Below, piece after piece: positions 11,400-21,184 of a DNA stretch of 64,000 nucleotides. The DNA lies in contig CAIJPS010000083.1 in the NCBI GenBank assembly GCA_903822595.1, positions 1 to 64,000 of the forward strand, in the 5' to 3' direction. The notes under the pieces were generated by a model. It was not told the DNA's origin. It ran no database searches and worked only from the letters and a program-made list of their open reading frames with translations. This DNA is from an uncultured Chlorobiaceae bacterium (GTDB lineage: Bacteria; Bacteroidota; Chlorobiia; Chlorobiales; Chlorobiaceae). The position numbers were made by a program, and so were the translations under genes. Each line of letters opens with the position of its first letter. Position 1 is the first letter of the stretch.

Positions 11400-12197
11400 A
11401 TGATAAACGAACAGAAGAATATTGAGACTCCGCAAAAACCTCATATACTGGTCTGTAATGATGACGGCATTGAAGGCGAAGGCATTCATGTACTTGCAGC
11501 CGCAATGAAAAAAATCGGACGGGTTACCGTTGTTGCCCCCGCAGAACCACACAGTGGAATGAGTCATGCAATGACACTCGGTGTTCCGCTGAGAATCAAA
11601 AAGTTTTTGAAAAATGGCCGTTTTTTTGGTTACACGGTATCCGGAACCCCTGTTGACTGCATAAAGGTAGCACTGAGCCATATTCTGCCGTCAAAACCAG
11701 ACCTTATTGTCTCAGGCATAAACTACGGCAGCAACACCGCAACAAATACACTTTATTCCGGTACCGTCGCTGCGGCCCTTGAAGGAGCTATCCAGGGAAT
11801 CACCTCACTTGCCTTTTCACTGACAACCTATGAAGATGCGGACTTTACCTATGCCGGAAAATTGGCACGGAAACTGGCAAAAAAAGTGCTTGTTGAAGGG
11901 CTGCCTCCAGACACCATTCTTTCGGTAAACATTCCAAATGTGGCAGAATCGCAAATTGTCGGTATCGTAATCACCGAACAGGGACGTTCGCGCTGGGAGG
12001 AGAATGCCATCGAACGAAACGATATGTTTGGCAACCCCTATTACTGGCTGAACGGTACCCTGCGCCTGCTCGACGAGACGCTGCGCAAAGATGAATTTGC
12101 TATACGACACAACTATGTGACCGTTACACCTCTCTCCTGTGATCTCACCAACCACGGGCTTATCAGCGTACTTGAACAATGGAACCTGCAAAAATAA
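11400..12197 (+). CDS. surE: 5'/3'-nucleotidase SurE
   Basis: Metal-dependent phosphatase that removes phosphate from nucleoside monophosphates and short polyphosphates. The metal site is at the N terminus ([13 protein letters not shown]), followed by [15 protein letters not shown] and a conserved [19 protein letters not shown] stretch. I start it at ATG 11400 ([10 protein letters not shown]), giving 265 residues; the longer frame begins inside the preceding gene and has an unconserved hydrophobic lead. It follows the patatin gene by 67 bases and precedes bshC by four bases, which suggests an operon. Confidence 0.94.
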   Translation: MINEQKNIETPQKPHILVCNDDGIEGEGIHVLAAAMKKIGRVTVVAPAEPHSGMSHAMTLGVPLRIKKFLKNGRFFGYTVSGTPVDCIKVALSHILPSKPDLIVSGINYGSNTATNTLYSGTVAAALEGAIQGITSLAFSLTTYEDADFTYAGKLARKLAKKVLVEGLPPDTILSVNIPNVAESQIVGIVITEQGRSRWEENAIERNDMFGNPYYWLNGTLRLLDETLRKDEFAIRHNYVTVTPLSCDLTNHGLISVLEQWNLQK

Positions 12198-12201
12198 AAA
12201 C

Positions 12202-13893
12202 GTGAACACCTTTCTTCTTGAGTACAAACAGATCCTGACACCGAAAAAAGGATTTTCAAAACTTTTCCGTGACTATACATCGGAGGGTGCGGAACGTTCA
12301 GAGCTTATCGCAGAGTGTTTTCACCTTGATTACCTGAGAGAGGCCGATTACTATCGACAACTTGGATTACTTGGTTCAAGAACATTCGAGAGAGAAACCC
12401 TTGTGCGTCTCCTTTCGAAACAAAACAGTCGCTATGGGGGCACACAACGTCAGCTTCGGGAAATTGAAAAACTCCGATCACCGCGATGTATGGCCATCGT
12501 TACCGGACAGCAACTCGGTCTTTTTACTGGACCGATTTATACCATCTATAAAGCTCTGACCGCCATTATTTTCGCAGAACGGCAAAAAGCACTCTTTCCC
12601 GAATACGATTTTGTGCCAATATTCTGGCTCGAAGGTGAAGACCATGACTATGAGGAATCAGCCCAGACTGCGATTTTTTCTGAAAACCAGGTCGTACACT
12701 TCAAGCAGGAACCCTATAGGCGCATGCCGGATCAGATGGTTGCCAACAGTTGCTTTGGAGAAGAGATTAACCAGACCGTCGAGGAGTTTCTCCGGCTCCT
12801 GCCGGATTCCACTTACAAACAAAGCGTGTCGGATATCCTGAAAGAGTGCTATTATCCGGGAAACACCTTTGAGATGAGCTTTGCGTGCACCATGATGCAA
12901 CTCTTCCGGGAACAACCGCTGATTCTGCTTTCAAGTCAGGAACCAGAATTCAAGCAGCTTTCAGCCAAAATCTTTTTGCGGGAACTCTCATCCTCCCCGG
13001 CATCGTCATACAATGTGATTGCACAAAGTTCCTGCCTCGAAAATCTTGGCTATACGGCACAAACAAAACCAAGAACAGTCAATCTTTTTCATATCAACCA
13101 TCTTGGCCAGCGACAGAAAATTGAACACCCGGCAGATGACACTTTTTCTATTCTGCCCGACAAACAGCGCTATTCAAAACACCAAATGCTTGAACTCTGT
13201 CAGGATCATCCCGAACAGTTCAGCCCGAACGTCGTTCTCCGGCCCATCATCCAGGATTACGTCCTGCCAACCTTTGCCTGCATTGCAGGACCTGGAGAGA
13301 TCAGCTACCTTGCACAGTACCGTAAAAACTACGAGCACTTTGGCATCACCATGCCCTTTATTATTCCAAGAGGAAGTTTTACCCTGGTCGAACCGAAAAT
13401 AAGTCGAATTATGGACAAGCTGCTCCAGGTCATCGGAAAACCGGGAGTTTCACGCAAACAAATTTACCATGCGGTATTCGGCGACCTTCAGCAACTGAAA
13501 AAAAATGCGGTCGGCATCGCTGAAAACCCTCAGCTCGAGGCGCTTTTCGAGGAGACAAGGACGGAAATCCGGCGGGCGTTTGCCGCTCTTGAACCGGTGC
13601 TCGCCAAGATTGACACCACTCTTGAACCGCTCCTGGCTGCTTCATCGGTCCAGTCGGCAAAAATTATCGAAAGTATTGAACAGAAAACATGGAAAGCAAG
13701 CCGACGCAAACACGAAGAGCTGCTTGAACAGATCCTGAAAGCAGAAACATCACTTTTTCCGGAAGGGCTGCCTCAGGAACGGCTGATCAATATTTTTTAT
13801 TATCTCAACAAATACGGCATGGGGCTGATCGATACCCTGAAGAATCTGCTGAACGGACATGCAACTGAAGCGCATATCATTGTCGAACTGTAA
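12202..13893 (+). CDS. bshC: Putative bacillithiol synthase (cysteine-adding enzyme)
   Basis: Adds cysteine to glucosaminyl-malate in the last step of bacillithiol synthesis; Chlorobi are known to use an N-methylated form of this thiol. The diagnostic sequence is [20 protein letters not shown], followed by [34 protein letters not shown] and a long C-terminal coiled coil (about residues 430-540) complete the family pattern. The GTG at 12202 ([12 protein letters not shown]) fits the family N terminus and lies just after the surE stop. An ATG at 12139 would overlap surE by 59 bases. The ribosome-binding site is weak. Confidence 0.93.
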   Translation: MNTFLLEYKQILTPKKGFSKLFRDYTSEGAERSELIAECFHLDYLREADYYRQLGLLGSRTFERETLVRLLSKQNSRYGGTQRQLREIEKLRSPRCMAIVTGQQLGLFTGPIYTIYKALTAIIFAERQKALFPEYDFVPIFWLEGEDHDYEESAQTAIFSENQVVHFKQEPYRRMPDQMVANSCFGEEINQTVEEFLRLLPDSTYKQSVSDILKECYYPGNTFEMSFACTMMQLFREQPLILLSSQEPEFKQLSAKIFLRELSSSPASSYNVIAQSSCLENLGYTAQTKPRTVNLFHINHLGQRQKIEHPADDTFSILPDKQRYSKHQMLELCQDHPEQFSPNVVLRPIIQDYVLPTFACIAGPGEISYLAQYRKNYEHFGITMPFIIPRGSFTLVEPKISRIMDKLLQVIGKPGVSRKQIYHAVFGDLQQLKKNAVGIAENPQLEALFEETRTEIRRAFAALEPVLAKIDTTLEPLLAASSVQSAKIIESIEQKTWKASRRKHEELLEQILKAETSLFPEGLPQERLINIFYYLNKYGMGLIDTLKNLLNGHATEAHIIVEL

Positions 13894-13905
13894 CACTCTA
13901 CAGCT

Positions 13906-14223
13906 TTATTTGGTATCCTTTTCCGGGGCTTCCTCTTTTTGCAACAGGTGACAGCAGTTGCAAACAATGCCCTGAAGCTCAGTATGCGAGGCCTCTTCAC
14001 AGATCTTTTTAACTGCCGCATCAATCTCCTTACGATAGCTTCGGCTCTTCAGCGATTGCATACCCCGTTTTTTATGAATATACTGGGAAACGGCAGCGGG
14101 TGTAACGCCAAGCTTCTTTGCCGCCTGCGATTGGGTCATACCGGTCTTCACGAGTTCAATGGCAAGATCAGCCCTTATTTGAGGAAGATAGTACCATACA
14201 GCTTTTTCACAGGGAAATATCAC
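13906..14223 (-). CDS. Small HTH regulator with a C-terminal cysteine cluster (COG2522 type)
   Basis: A 105-residue protein with the order seen in archaeal COG2522 regulators: an N-terminal PCE..VWYYLPQIRADLAIELV helix, a helix-turn-helix (MTQSQAAKKLGVTPAAVSQY, residues about 28-48), and a C-terminal tail with cysteines (CEEA, then VCNCCHLL). The cysteines could bind a metal or an Fe-S cluster. It is the last gene of a reverse-strand cluster, convergent with bshC with only a dozen bases between them. Target genes are unknown. Confidence 0.8.
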   Translation of the reverse strand: MIFPCEKAVWYYLPQIRADLAIELVKTGMTQSQAAKKLGVTPAAVSQYIHKKRGMQSLKSRSYRKEIDAAVKKICEEASHTELQGIVCNCCHLLQKEEAPEKDTK

Positions 14224-14306
14224 GATAACTTTTTTTGAAATTAACAGGAATCAGGTTCAGGGTTTTCCGGCAAATAATGACTCCCCCTGGGAAAAACAAT
14301 TCTCCA

Positions 14307-15053
14307 TTAAAAATTCAGGGAATAACCATCAGGATAAAATCTTTTGATAATTTCGATAACCTCTTCCGGACTATCTTCCAGATAAATGAATTCCAGATCA
14401 TCAGCATGAATATAGGCCTTCTCCTTGTACATGCTCTCCTCAATCCAGCGATAGAATCCCTCCCAGTAATTTTTTCCAACCAAAATAACAGGAAATCGCT
14501 CACTCTTCCCCGTCTGTATCAACGTAATGGCTTCCATGATTTCATCAAGCGTCCCAAAACCACCCGGCAGAGCAATAAATGCCTGGGCATACTTCATGAA
14601 CATCACCTTACGCACAAAGAAATACTGAAAACTGACCAGTTTATCATGATCAATATACTTATTGGGCTGCTGCTGGTTTGGAAGTTTGATATTAAAGCCG
14701 ATCGATGAACCTCCGGCACTTTGCGCACCCTTGTTCGCCGCAGCCATGACACCCGGTCCACCTCCGGTTATTACTGAAAACCCCTCAGCAGCAAGCAAAC
14801 TGCCGATCCTCTCGGCAAGAAAATATTCAGGGCTCTCGGCCTGCACTCTTGTAGAACCAAAAACGGCAACCGCCGGACCAGCTTCAGACATCATCTCAAA
14901 ACCACTGACAAATTCCGCCATAATCTTGAACACGCGCCACCCATCAGCCATGAAATCCGTTTCCCGATCTGAACCAACACGCTGCAACAAACTTTTGCCC
15001 GTATTCTCCTTATCTTTTCCCGAAGAACAGCGATAAATGTCCATACATCTCAA
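14307..15053 (-). CDS. LOG-family (lysine decarboxylase-like) protein
   Basis: A Rossmann-fold protein of the TIGR00730/LOG family, many of which are cytokinin-riboside 5'-monophosphate phosphoribohydrolases or other nucleotide N-glycosidases. The two signature motifs are GGGPGVMAAANKGA and LPGGFGTLDEIMEAITLIQTGK. About 45 N-terminal residues precede the conserved core (AVAVFGSTR). ATG 15053 and ATG 15044 are both possible starts. It sits three bases after trpG/pabA on the same strand. The exact substrate cannot be read from sequence. Confidence 0.88.
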   Translation of the reverse strand: MRCMDIYRCSSGKDKENTGKSLLQRVGSDRETDFMADGWRVFKIMAEFVSGFEMMSEAGPAVAVFGSTRVQAESPEYFLAERIGSLLAAEGFSVITGGGPGVMAAANKGAQSAGGSSIGFNIKLPNQQQPNKYIDHDKLVSFQYFFVRKVMFMKYAQAFIALPGGFGTLDEIMEAITLIQTGKSERFPVILVGKNYWEGFYRWIEESMYKEKAYIHADDLEFIYLEDSPEEVIEIIKRFYPDGYSLNF

Positions 15054-15056
15054 ATG

Positions 15057-15620
15057 CTACAGTTCAAGAAAATTCCTGATAATTTTTTTTCCTTCGCTGG
15101 TCATGATAGATTCAGGATGAAACTGCACACCGTAGAGCATAAGCTGCTCCGAATCCATACCCATTATTACCCCATCTTCAGTCCACGCACGGATAGCAAG
15201 AGAGTCGGGAAGCGTCTGGCGCTCCACGATAAGCGAGTGATACCTTGTTGCCACAAACGGATTGTCAACTCCGCTGAAAATACCCCGGTTATCATGATAA
15301 ACCTGTGAGGTCTTGCCATGCATAATTGTGGCAGCACGCACCACCTTTCCACCCAAAGCAGCTCCAATCGACTGATGCCCCAGACAGACCCCGAGTAGAG
15401 GAATTTTACCCTTTACAGCATGGATCAGCGGCACGGACACACCAGCGTCATCCGGAGTTCCAGGACCTGGTGAGATAACAATCTTTTCCGGAGCCAAGGC
15501 AATAATATCTCCAACCGACAACTCGTCGTTGCGGTACACCTCAACCCTACCCCCTGACTCTCCGATATACTGCACCAGGTTATAAGTAAAAGAGTCGTAA
15601 TTATCGACAACAAGAATCAT
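15057..15620 (-). CDS. trpG: Anthranilate/aminodeoxychorismate synthase glutaminase subunit
   Basis: Class I glutamine amidotransferase that feeds ammonia to a chorismate-utilising partner (TrpE or PabB). The nucleophile elbow is GVCLGHQSIGAALGG, with the catalytic His-Glu in VQFHPESIMT near the C terminus; length (187 residues) is normal. The start MILVVDNYDSFTYNL is typical of the family. No trpE or pabB is nearby, so it may serve either pathway (alternative name pabA). Confidence 0.92.
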   Translation of the reverse strand: MILVVDNYDSFTYNLVQYIGESGGRVEVYRNDELSVGDIIALAPEKIVISPGPGTPDDAGVSVPLIHAVKGKIPLLGVCLGHQSIGAALGGKVVRAATIMHGKTSQVYHDNRGIFSGVDNPFVATRYHSLIVERQTLPDSLAIRAWTEDGVIMGMDSEQLMLYGVQFHPESIMTSEGKKIIRNFLEL

Positions 15621-15639
15621 GCATATCCAAACTTAAGAA

Positions 15640-16890
15640 TTAGACAAATAACCGCGAGGCGCTCTCCATGCTGGCAACAATACGGAACATCGACTCATAA
15701 GTAGAGCTCATCACAACCTGACGACGTTCCATAACCCTTCTTGCTGTTTCAACTGCTTTTTCAACCTCATAAGGCTCAAACCCGTCGATGCCTCCCCAAG
15801 AAAAAGAGTGCACCTCCTTCGGAGGAAATCCACCTCCAAAAATGTTTGCCCCCGTCCCGACAACGGTTCCAGTGTTAAACATTGAATTAATTGAGCACTT
15901 ACTGTGATCCCCCATCAAAAGACCAAGAAACTGCAAGCCGGTCATCTGCAACTGGCCGTTACGCAACAATCTGATCCGGCCATAGTTATTTTTGAGGTCA
16001 CTCGTATTGGTACCAGCGCCGAGATTACACCATGATGAAATATATGAGTGGCCAAGAAAACCGTCATGCTGCTTGTTGACAAAGGGCTCAATCAGTGAAT
16101 CTTCAACTTCACCGCCAACTCGCGATGCCGTACCGATTGCAACATTACTGTAAAGTTTTGCACCGATTTTTACCCTCGACCATGGCGCAAGAAAAACATT
16201 CTGCATCAGCACTGCCTGCGGATCAACAATCGCACCAGCCCCGACCGCAACAAATCCATCATCAGCATCGAGAACCGCTCCAGCCCGCACAACGGCTCCA
16301 GAACCCACATAAATATTCGAAGGGTTGACAAGGACGGCTGACGGATGAACATCTCCCTCAATACGCCCAAGCTCAAGCGTTTCCGCATCCCGCAAGAGCT
16401 CATCAGAATGAAACGCCAGCATATCCCAAAGATTGTGGATAACACGGAACCCGGTAACAGATTCTGTAACGAGCTCTCCGGCAAGGAGTGATGTATCAAC
16501 AAGATCCGGCATCAAGCCTTCGGAATCAGTAATCAGAGAGGCTGATACTCTTGCAAACAGCAGATCATCACCCTGCATGTAGGCTATACCCGGTTCAAAA
16601 GCACTGTCGTTAATCACTCTGGATGCAGCCTCATCAAAAACAATACGGCCGTTGACCAGCAACACATCCTTCTCTTCAAGCCGGTTAACCAAACATTCGG
16701 GATGCTGTTCAGCATAAAAAGGAGCAAGATAACGGCGAAGATGACAGGTAATCATTACCTCCTGCCTTGTCCAATACTCAATCTTCTCCAAAAGAGTGCG
16801 AAAGCCGGTATAAAGAGCATAAACCGGCTTAAGATTGACAAGAGGCTTCAGCTCCAGAACCCTGGTATCTTCAAAAACGATAACCTGCAT
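15640..16890 (-). CDS. GlmU-like sugar nucleotidyltransferase/acyltransferase-like protein
   Basis: A 416-residue protein of the GlmU-related family common in Bacteroidetes and Chlorobi. The N terminus (VIVFEDTRVLELKPLVNLKP) resembles a degenerate nucleotidyltransferase domain, while the C-terminal half from about residue 190 is a left-handed beta-helix with hexapeptide repeats (IYVGSGAVVRAGAVLDADDG, GAGAIVDPQAVLMQNV) and SWCNLGAGTNTSDLKNNYG as in GlmU. The classical GlmU N-terminal signature is absent, so the first activity is uncertain. The last 30 residues are helical. It belongs to a reverse-strand cluster with trpG and the lipid kinase gene. Confidence 0.82.
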   Translation of the reverse strand: MQVIVFEDTRVLELKPLVNLKPVYALYTGFRTLLEKIEYWTRQEVMITCHLRRYLAPFYAEQHPECLVNRLEEKDVLLVNGRIVFDEAASRVINDSAFEPGIAYMQGDDLLFARVSASLITDSEGLMPDLVDTSLLAGELVTESVTGFRVIHNLWDMLAFHSDELLRDAETLELGRIEGDVHPSAVLVNPSNIYVGSGAVVRAGAVLDADDGFVAVGAGAIVDPQAVLMQNVFLAPWSRVKIGAKLYSNVAIGTASRVGGEVEDSLIEPFVNKQHDGFLGHSYISSWCNLGAGTNTSDLKNNYGRIRLLRNGQLQMTGLQFLGLLMGDHSKCSINSMFNTGTVVGTGANIFGGGFPPKEVHSFSWGGIDGFEPYEVEKAVETARRVMERRQVVMSSTYESMFRIVASMESASRLFV

Positions 16891-17015
16891 AGGATAAACG
16901 CACTCTGTTTTATAAACCTTTCACGTTACAAACCAACCTTGACACTGAATATAAAAAAAGCAAGGAACTTGCCCGGCCTTTAAAGCATCTGCAATTATGG
17001 GATAGCCGCTTATAA

Positions 17016-17942
17016 TCAAGCTGACGGCAACTCGTCACAAAGCACGCGAAGACACTCCGGGACAACCGAAATTCCAACTCTGCCATGAACGTTATCATAA
17101 ACCTCCCCATCCATGTGCATCACCTCTGGCGCCATTAAGGTCACCTCAACAGCCTTCGCTTTGCAATAAAGAACTTTGGGGTCATTGATATGTGTTCCTT
17201 TAAGGTATTTGAGTACAAAGCGAAAAAAATCGTGCTTCGGAATATCCCTGAGAATACAGACGTCAAGCAAACCATCTGACAATTCGGCATGAGGAGCAAT
17301 AATAAATTTCCCCCCCTCGATTTTTCCGTTTGACACAGAAAAAGCAAATATTCGCTCATGAAGCTCCAGCACAGAGTCCTCCAGAGTGATGAGAATATGC
17401 ATCGGTAACGATGTATAACCGGCAAGTACGCTGAATAGCGCATAGACATAAGCCAACTCTCCTTTCAGCCAGGAAAGACGTTTAACAGCTTGCGCTACTC
17501 GTCCAGTAAAGCCAATTCCCAGAGAATTGACAAAATAACGATGATCGGCAACACCAAATGAAACACTTCCCAAATCAACGTTTTTGCTTCCCGCATCGAA
17601 CAGATGTCCGATTCCAGGGTAGGGCCTGTTCCGGTGATTCAGTGTCTTGATAAAATCATTTGCTGAACCGATCGGTAAAATCCCGACCGTGCCGCCCTCT
17701 CCCACAACCGCATTTACCACTTCATGAAGCGTTCCGTCCCCACCACAAGCAATCAAACAACTGCTCTGCCGAACTCCGGAACGGGCAATCTCTACCGCAT
17801 GTCCAGCATAAGCCGTGGTGACGAGAGCCGCATCTTTTCTGCCAGCAACAAGTGCTGCCAGCCACTTCGCCTTGCGTGACGCACGACCCTTATCTGCCGC
17901 AGGATTAAAAATAAAAAGGTAACGGGAGCTGTAATTCATCAT
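17016..17942 (-). CDS. Diacylglycerol kinase-family lipid kinase
   Basis: YegS/DagK-type kinase that would phosphorylate a membrane lipid, most often diacylglycerol. The nucleotide-binding signature is CGGDGTLHEVVNAVVGEGG, followed by GILPIGSANDFIKTL; the family C-terminal beta-sandwich domain contains GKIEGGKFIIAPHAELSDG. Two adjacent ATGs at 17942 and 17939 fit the family start (NYSSRYLFIFNPAADKG); a longer start at 17993 is possible. The gene probably heads the cluster running down to 13906. Confidence 0.88.
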   Translation of the reverse strand: MMNYSSRYLFIFNPAADKGRASRKAKWLAALVAGRKDAALVTTAYAGHAVEIARSGVRQSSCLIACGGDGTLHEVVNAVVGEGGTVGILPIGSANDFIKTLNHRNRPYPGIGHLFDAGSKNVDLGSVSFGVADHRYFVNSLGIGFTGRVAQAVKRLSWLKGELAYVYALFSVLAGYTSLPMHILITLEDSVLELHERIFAFSVSNGKIEGGKFIIAPHAELSDGLLDVCILRDIPKHDFFRFVLKYLKGTHINDPKVLYCKAKAVEVTLMAPEVMHMDGEVYDNVHGRVGISVVPECLRVLCDELPSA

Positions 17943-18213
17943 CCTGAAAACTGGAAAAAGGGAAAATACCTGGCTATTATCGATACCAGGCAAGTTGCAA
18001 GCTTAGAAAGATAATGGTATTCCTCAAACCCGCAACAAACTCCATTACGAGACAACTTTTTTGATTTTCTCCTTTTCCTGTATCAAAATCGCTGTAATTT
18101 TTTATCTATTATTCATCAGAAAATGTAGGAAAGCCGGTGTTTTTTCGGTATTATGCAATGTCTATTAGCTCAATAGTGTCAGGATTTTCCAAAACAATCA
18201 AACAAACAAACGC

Positions 18214-18693
18214 ATGAAAAAAAAGATGTTGTTGCCATTGTGCCTGTTAGTTGGTCTTGGTCCGGTTCTTAGTGGTTGTGCCACAATAATGAGTGGATCA
18301 GAACAAAAAATCGGTTTTTCAAGTACCCCGACAGGTGCTGAAGTGACCATTGATGGCAAGGTATTGGGAAACACTCCGTTGACTGAAAACTTGTCAACCA
18401 AGGAGACGCATACGGTAAAAATGCTCCTTGCAGGCTATGAACCCTATGAAATGACGCTGACCAAGAAAACGAATGGCTGGGTATGGGGTAATATTCTTTT
18501 TGGTGGTCTTTTTGGTTTGGGAATTGATGCGATCACTGGCGCTATATACAAGCTGACCCCGGAGCAAGTAAATGCTGATTTGAAAGTCAAGGGGATTTCA
18601 TCGACGAATATTGTTAATAAAACGCTTTACATTACAGCCACGTTGAGCCCGGATAAATCCTGGGAAAAAATCGGGAATCTCAAAGGCCTGTAG
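18214..18693 (+). CDS. PEGA-domain lipoprotein
   Basis: A 159-residue exported protein with a signal peptide ending in a lipobox (LSGC, modified Cys about residue 22). The next 50 residues form a PEGA beta domain (FSSTPTGAEVTIDGKVLGNT, with the GYEPYE element). A short hydrophobic Gly-rich segment (WGNILFGGLFGLGIDAITGA) may insert in or touch the membrane. The function is unknown; such proteins are envelope components. It is a single gene ended by the hairpin at 18722. Confidence 0.82.
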   Translation: MKKKMLLPLCLLVGLGPVLSGCATIMSGSEQKIGFSSTPTGAEVTIDGKVLGNTPLTENLSTKETHTVKMLLAGYEPYEMTLTKKTNGWVWGNILFGGLFGLGIDAITGAIYKLTPEQVNADLKVKGISSTNIVNKTLYITATLSPDKSWEKIGNLKGL

Positions 18694-18721
18694 ACTTCTG
18701 TACTTGAATTAAAAGGGGAAA

Positions 18722-18755
18722 AAGTTGCCCGTTGTGTTGATGGGCAGCTTTTTTT
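18722..18755 (+). terminator. Rho-independent terminator after the PEGA lipoprotein gene
   Basis: Arms AAGTTGCCC and GGGCAGCTT (one G-T pair) with an 11-base loop, followed by a run of T residues. Confidence 0.85.
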
Positions 18756-19095
18756 CCTGAATCAGAAAAAATACCCTATAAAGGCGAATTTATTACACAA
18801 TCAACGCCGCAATCAAGAAAAAAAGCGTTTTTTTTACATGAGTTCGAATATTTATTGCTTTTCTATGAAAAAAAAACAATATTACTGCCCTTAACACGTC
18901 AGACCCGATAAAGTAAACGGTATTTGTCGCCTTGCGGCTCAAAGCTTTTGACAAAAAGGCTGGCGAAAATGAGGTGAGCTGGGAGGAACCCTCAAAAGAA
19001 AGCGGCATTCTTAAAGCTGTTTCAAGAATCTGCCGATTTAGAACATTTGAACAGCGTAAAGATGTTACCATAAATCGAATAACCCGGATGATAAA
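18756..19095. other. Non-coding stretch with no recognised element
   Basis: About 340 bases between the terminator at 18722 and the LuxR-like gene at 19096. I see no credible coding frame, no tRNA and no riboswitch core that I recognise. It presumably holds the promoter and leader of the LuxR-like gene. Confidence 0.5.
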
Positions 19096-19599
19096 ATGAA
19101 CGCACAAGCAGAACTGACAAACAAAAGCATTGCGGAATACGAAAAGGAAATCGGAGAACTCAGGGCGCGAATCGCAAACCAGGATCTGGAACTGACAAGA
19201 GTTTCCACCGCAATCGCAGAGAAAACAAATTCATTGCGCAATCTCCTCGACCAGATACACGCTCTTGAAATTGATACCACTGTAAAAAGGTCGATGACCG
19301 ATTCATGTCTGAGTCTTATCGAGACCGAGACAATAGAAAAACGCCTGAACATAGAGCTGACCGAATCCGATTCTGTGTTTTTATCGAAACTGCAGAAAAA
19401 ACATGCCAACCTCAACCAGCGTGAGTTGAGAATCAGCCTGCTTGTCAAACTGAACTACGACACCAGAGAGATTGGCCGCTCTGTAGGAATATCAACCAGA
19501 GGAATGGAAAGCATCCGCTACAGAATGCATAAAAAGCTTGGTCTTGGAAAACATCAGTCCATCAAGACCTATCTTTCAGACCTCGCCGTAGCTTTTTGA
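19096..19599 (+). CDS. Coiled-coil protein with C-terminal LuxR-type HTH
   Basis: Residues 1-105 are a highly charged helical, coiled-coil segment, and residues 107-160 form a LuxR/GerE-like DNA-binding domain (LNQRELRISLLVKLNYDTRE, then IGISTRG-type turn and YRMHKKLGLG). The same HTH is found in Bacteroidetes/Chlorobi regulators that also carry TPR or triple-tyrosine sensors, but no sensor, receiver or transmembrane segment is present here. It may be a stand-alone DNA-binding module activated by a partner. It is monocistronic, followed by a strong terminator. Confidence 0.8.
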   Translation: MNAQAELTNKSIAEYEKEIGELRARIANQDLELTRVSTAIAEKTNSLRNLLDQIHALEIDTTVKRSMTDSCLSLIETETIEKRLNIELTESDSVFLSKLQKKHANLNQRELRISLLVKLNYDTREIGRSVGISTRGMESIRYRMHKKLGLGKHQSIKTYLSDLAVAF

Positions 19600-19625
19600 G
19601 CAATAGCGTACGTCAACGAAAACAT

Positions 19626-19661
19626 CAAAAGCCTCTGTTTCAACTGGAACAGAGGCTTTTG
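19626..19661. terminator. Strong terminator hairpin
   Basis: Near-perfect inverted repeat with arms CAAAAGCCTCTGTTC-like and GAACAGAGGCTTTTG around a short loop; A-run and T-run on the two flanks make it usable on both strands between convergent genes. Confidence 0.9.
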
Positions 19662-19743
19662 TGCGTTCATTCTCTTGGTGGGAGACGAAATGATCAGGAA
19701 TCAGGGCGGGATGACCCCGCCCATACGGATATAAAATGAGGGG

Positions 19744-21126
19744 TCACGAGCCTGTGGTGAAAACGGTTTTGATATTGACGAATTCCCTGATGCCATAACT
19801 TGCGAGTTCACGGCCGTATCCAGACTCTTTCACACCGCCGAAAGGAAGGCGCGGATCGGATTTTACCATGCTGTTGATAAAACAGTTCCCGACATCAAGC
19901 CGGTCGGCAATGGCCAGTGCCCGTTCACGGTTGGCGGAAAAAATGGCTGATCCCAGCCCGTATGGGGTGTCGTTGGCAATCATGACCGCTTCCCGATCAT
20001 CCCCTACCTCAATAAGGGTTGCAACCGGTCCGAAGGTTTCCTCACTATAGGCGGTCATTCCCTTGCTCACCCCCGAAAGAATGGTCGGCGGATAGAAAAA
20101 ACCTTTACCGGAAGGCATGACCCCGCCGCAAAGCAGTCGTGCACCCTGGGCAATACTTCTGGAAACCTGGTCGTGAAGCTGAGCACGAAGATCGGAACGC
20201 GCAATCGGCCCCACCTCAACCGCTGGATCGAAGGGGTCACCCATAATTGCCGACTTCATGCGATGCAGAAGAAGGGCTTCAAACTGCGCCATGACCGAGG
20301 CGTGCACAAGAAAACGCTTGGCAGCAATGCAACTCTGGCCGCAGTTGAGAAGACGTGCCGCAACGCACTGGTCAACAGCCAATGCCAGATCAGCATCATC
20401 AAGCACGATATAGGGATCACTGCCGCCAAGCTCAAGCACACTTCGTTTCAGGGCTCGTCCTGCTTTTGCCGCAACAGCGCGGCCCGCAGCGGTACTTCCC
20501 GTCACCGATACCGCTTTAACGGCGGGATGATCAATCATGAAGCCAGTCAGACGATCAACATCCTCAAGAGCGATATGCACTGTCCGATAGAGATGTTCAG
20601 GAAAGCCTGCTTCCCGGAAAAGCTCCTCAATGGCAATTGCTGAGCCGGTCACATTGGGGGAGTGCTTGACAAGAGCGGCGTTGCCTGCCATGACGGCCGG
20701 TACGGCAAAGCGAAAAACCTGCCAGAAGGGGAAATTCCACGGCATGACACCGAGAACAAGCCCGACGGCCTCGAATTTCACCACTCCCCGCGCTCCCCCG
20801 TCAAGGTCACTCTCTTCCGGTTTTAAAAAGAGTGCCGCATGTTCAGCATAAAAGTCGCATACCCAGGAGCACTTCACCACTTCAGCCACCGCCTGCGCAA
20901 GAGGTTTGCCCATTTCACGGCTGATCAGCGCAGCATGATGCTCTTTCTGATCACGAAGAAGCCCGGCAAGACGCCTCATCAGCGTACTGCGCTCCTGCGA
21001 TGAAACCATTCTCCATGAAAGGAAATCACGATGAGAGTGGTTTAAAATCTCTTCAATCTCGCCGGATGTCATGGTCTGATATTCGGCTATCACCTCTTCA
21101 GTCGCAGGATTGACGGTAAGAATCAT
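19744..21126 (-). CDS. NAD(P)-dependent aldehyde dehydrogenase, succinate-semialdehyde type
   Basis: Oxidises an aldehyde, most likely succinate semialdehyde, to the acid. The catalytic cysteine is in GQSCIAAKRF, the general-base glutamate in VLELGGSDPYIV, the cofactor-binding loop is VTGSTAAGRAVAAKAG, and MPWNFPFWQVFRF is the usual oxyanion Asn region. I start it at ATG 21126 (MILTVNPATEEVIAEYQ, 460 residues); the frame is open further upstream but the extension is not conserved and would run into rsgA. The substrate is assigned by family resemblance only. Confidence 0.87.
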   Translation of the reverse strand: MILTVNPATEEVIAEYQTMTSGEIEEILNHSHRDFLSWRMVSSQERSTLMRRLAGLLRDQKEHHAALISREMGKPLAQAVAEVVKCSWVCDFYAEHAALFLKPEESDLDGGARGVVKFEAVGLVLGVMPWNFPFWQVFRFAVPAVMAGNAALVKHSPNVTGSAIAIEELFREAGFPEHLYRTVHIALEDVDRLTGFMIDHPAVKAVSVTGSTAAGRAVAAKAGRALKRSVLELGGSDPYIVLDDADLALAVDQCVAARLLNCGQSCIAAKRFLVHASVMAQFEALLLHRMKSAIMGDPFDPAVEVGPIARSDLRAQLHDQVSRSIAQGARLLCGGVMPSGKGFFYPPTILSGVSKGMTAYSEETFGPVATLIEVGDDREAVMIANDTPYGLGSAIFSANRERALAIADRLDVGNCFINSMVKSDPRLPFGGVKESGYGRELASYGIREFVNIKTVFTTGS

Positions 21127-21184
21127 TGGTCGTAGGGGTTCATGATGGCAAAAGCTGTCCTCTTCGGGAAAGAGAGTAATAGTC

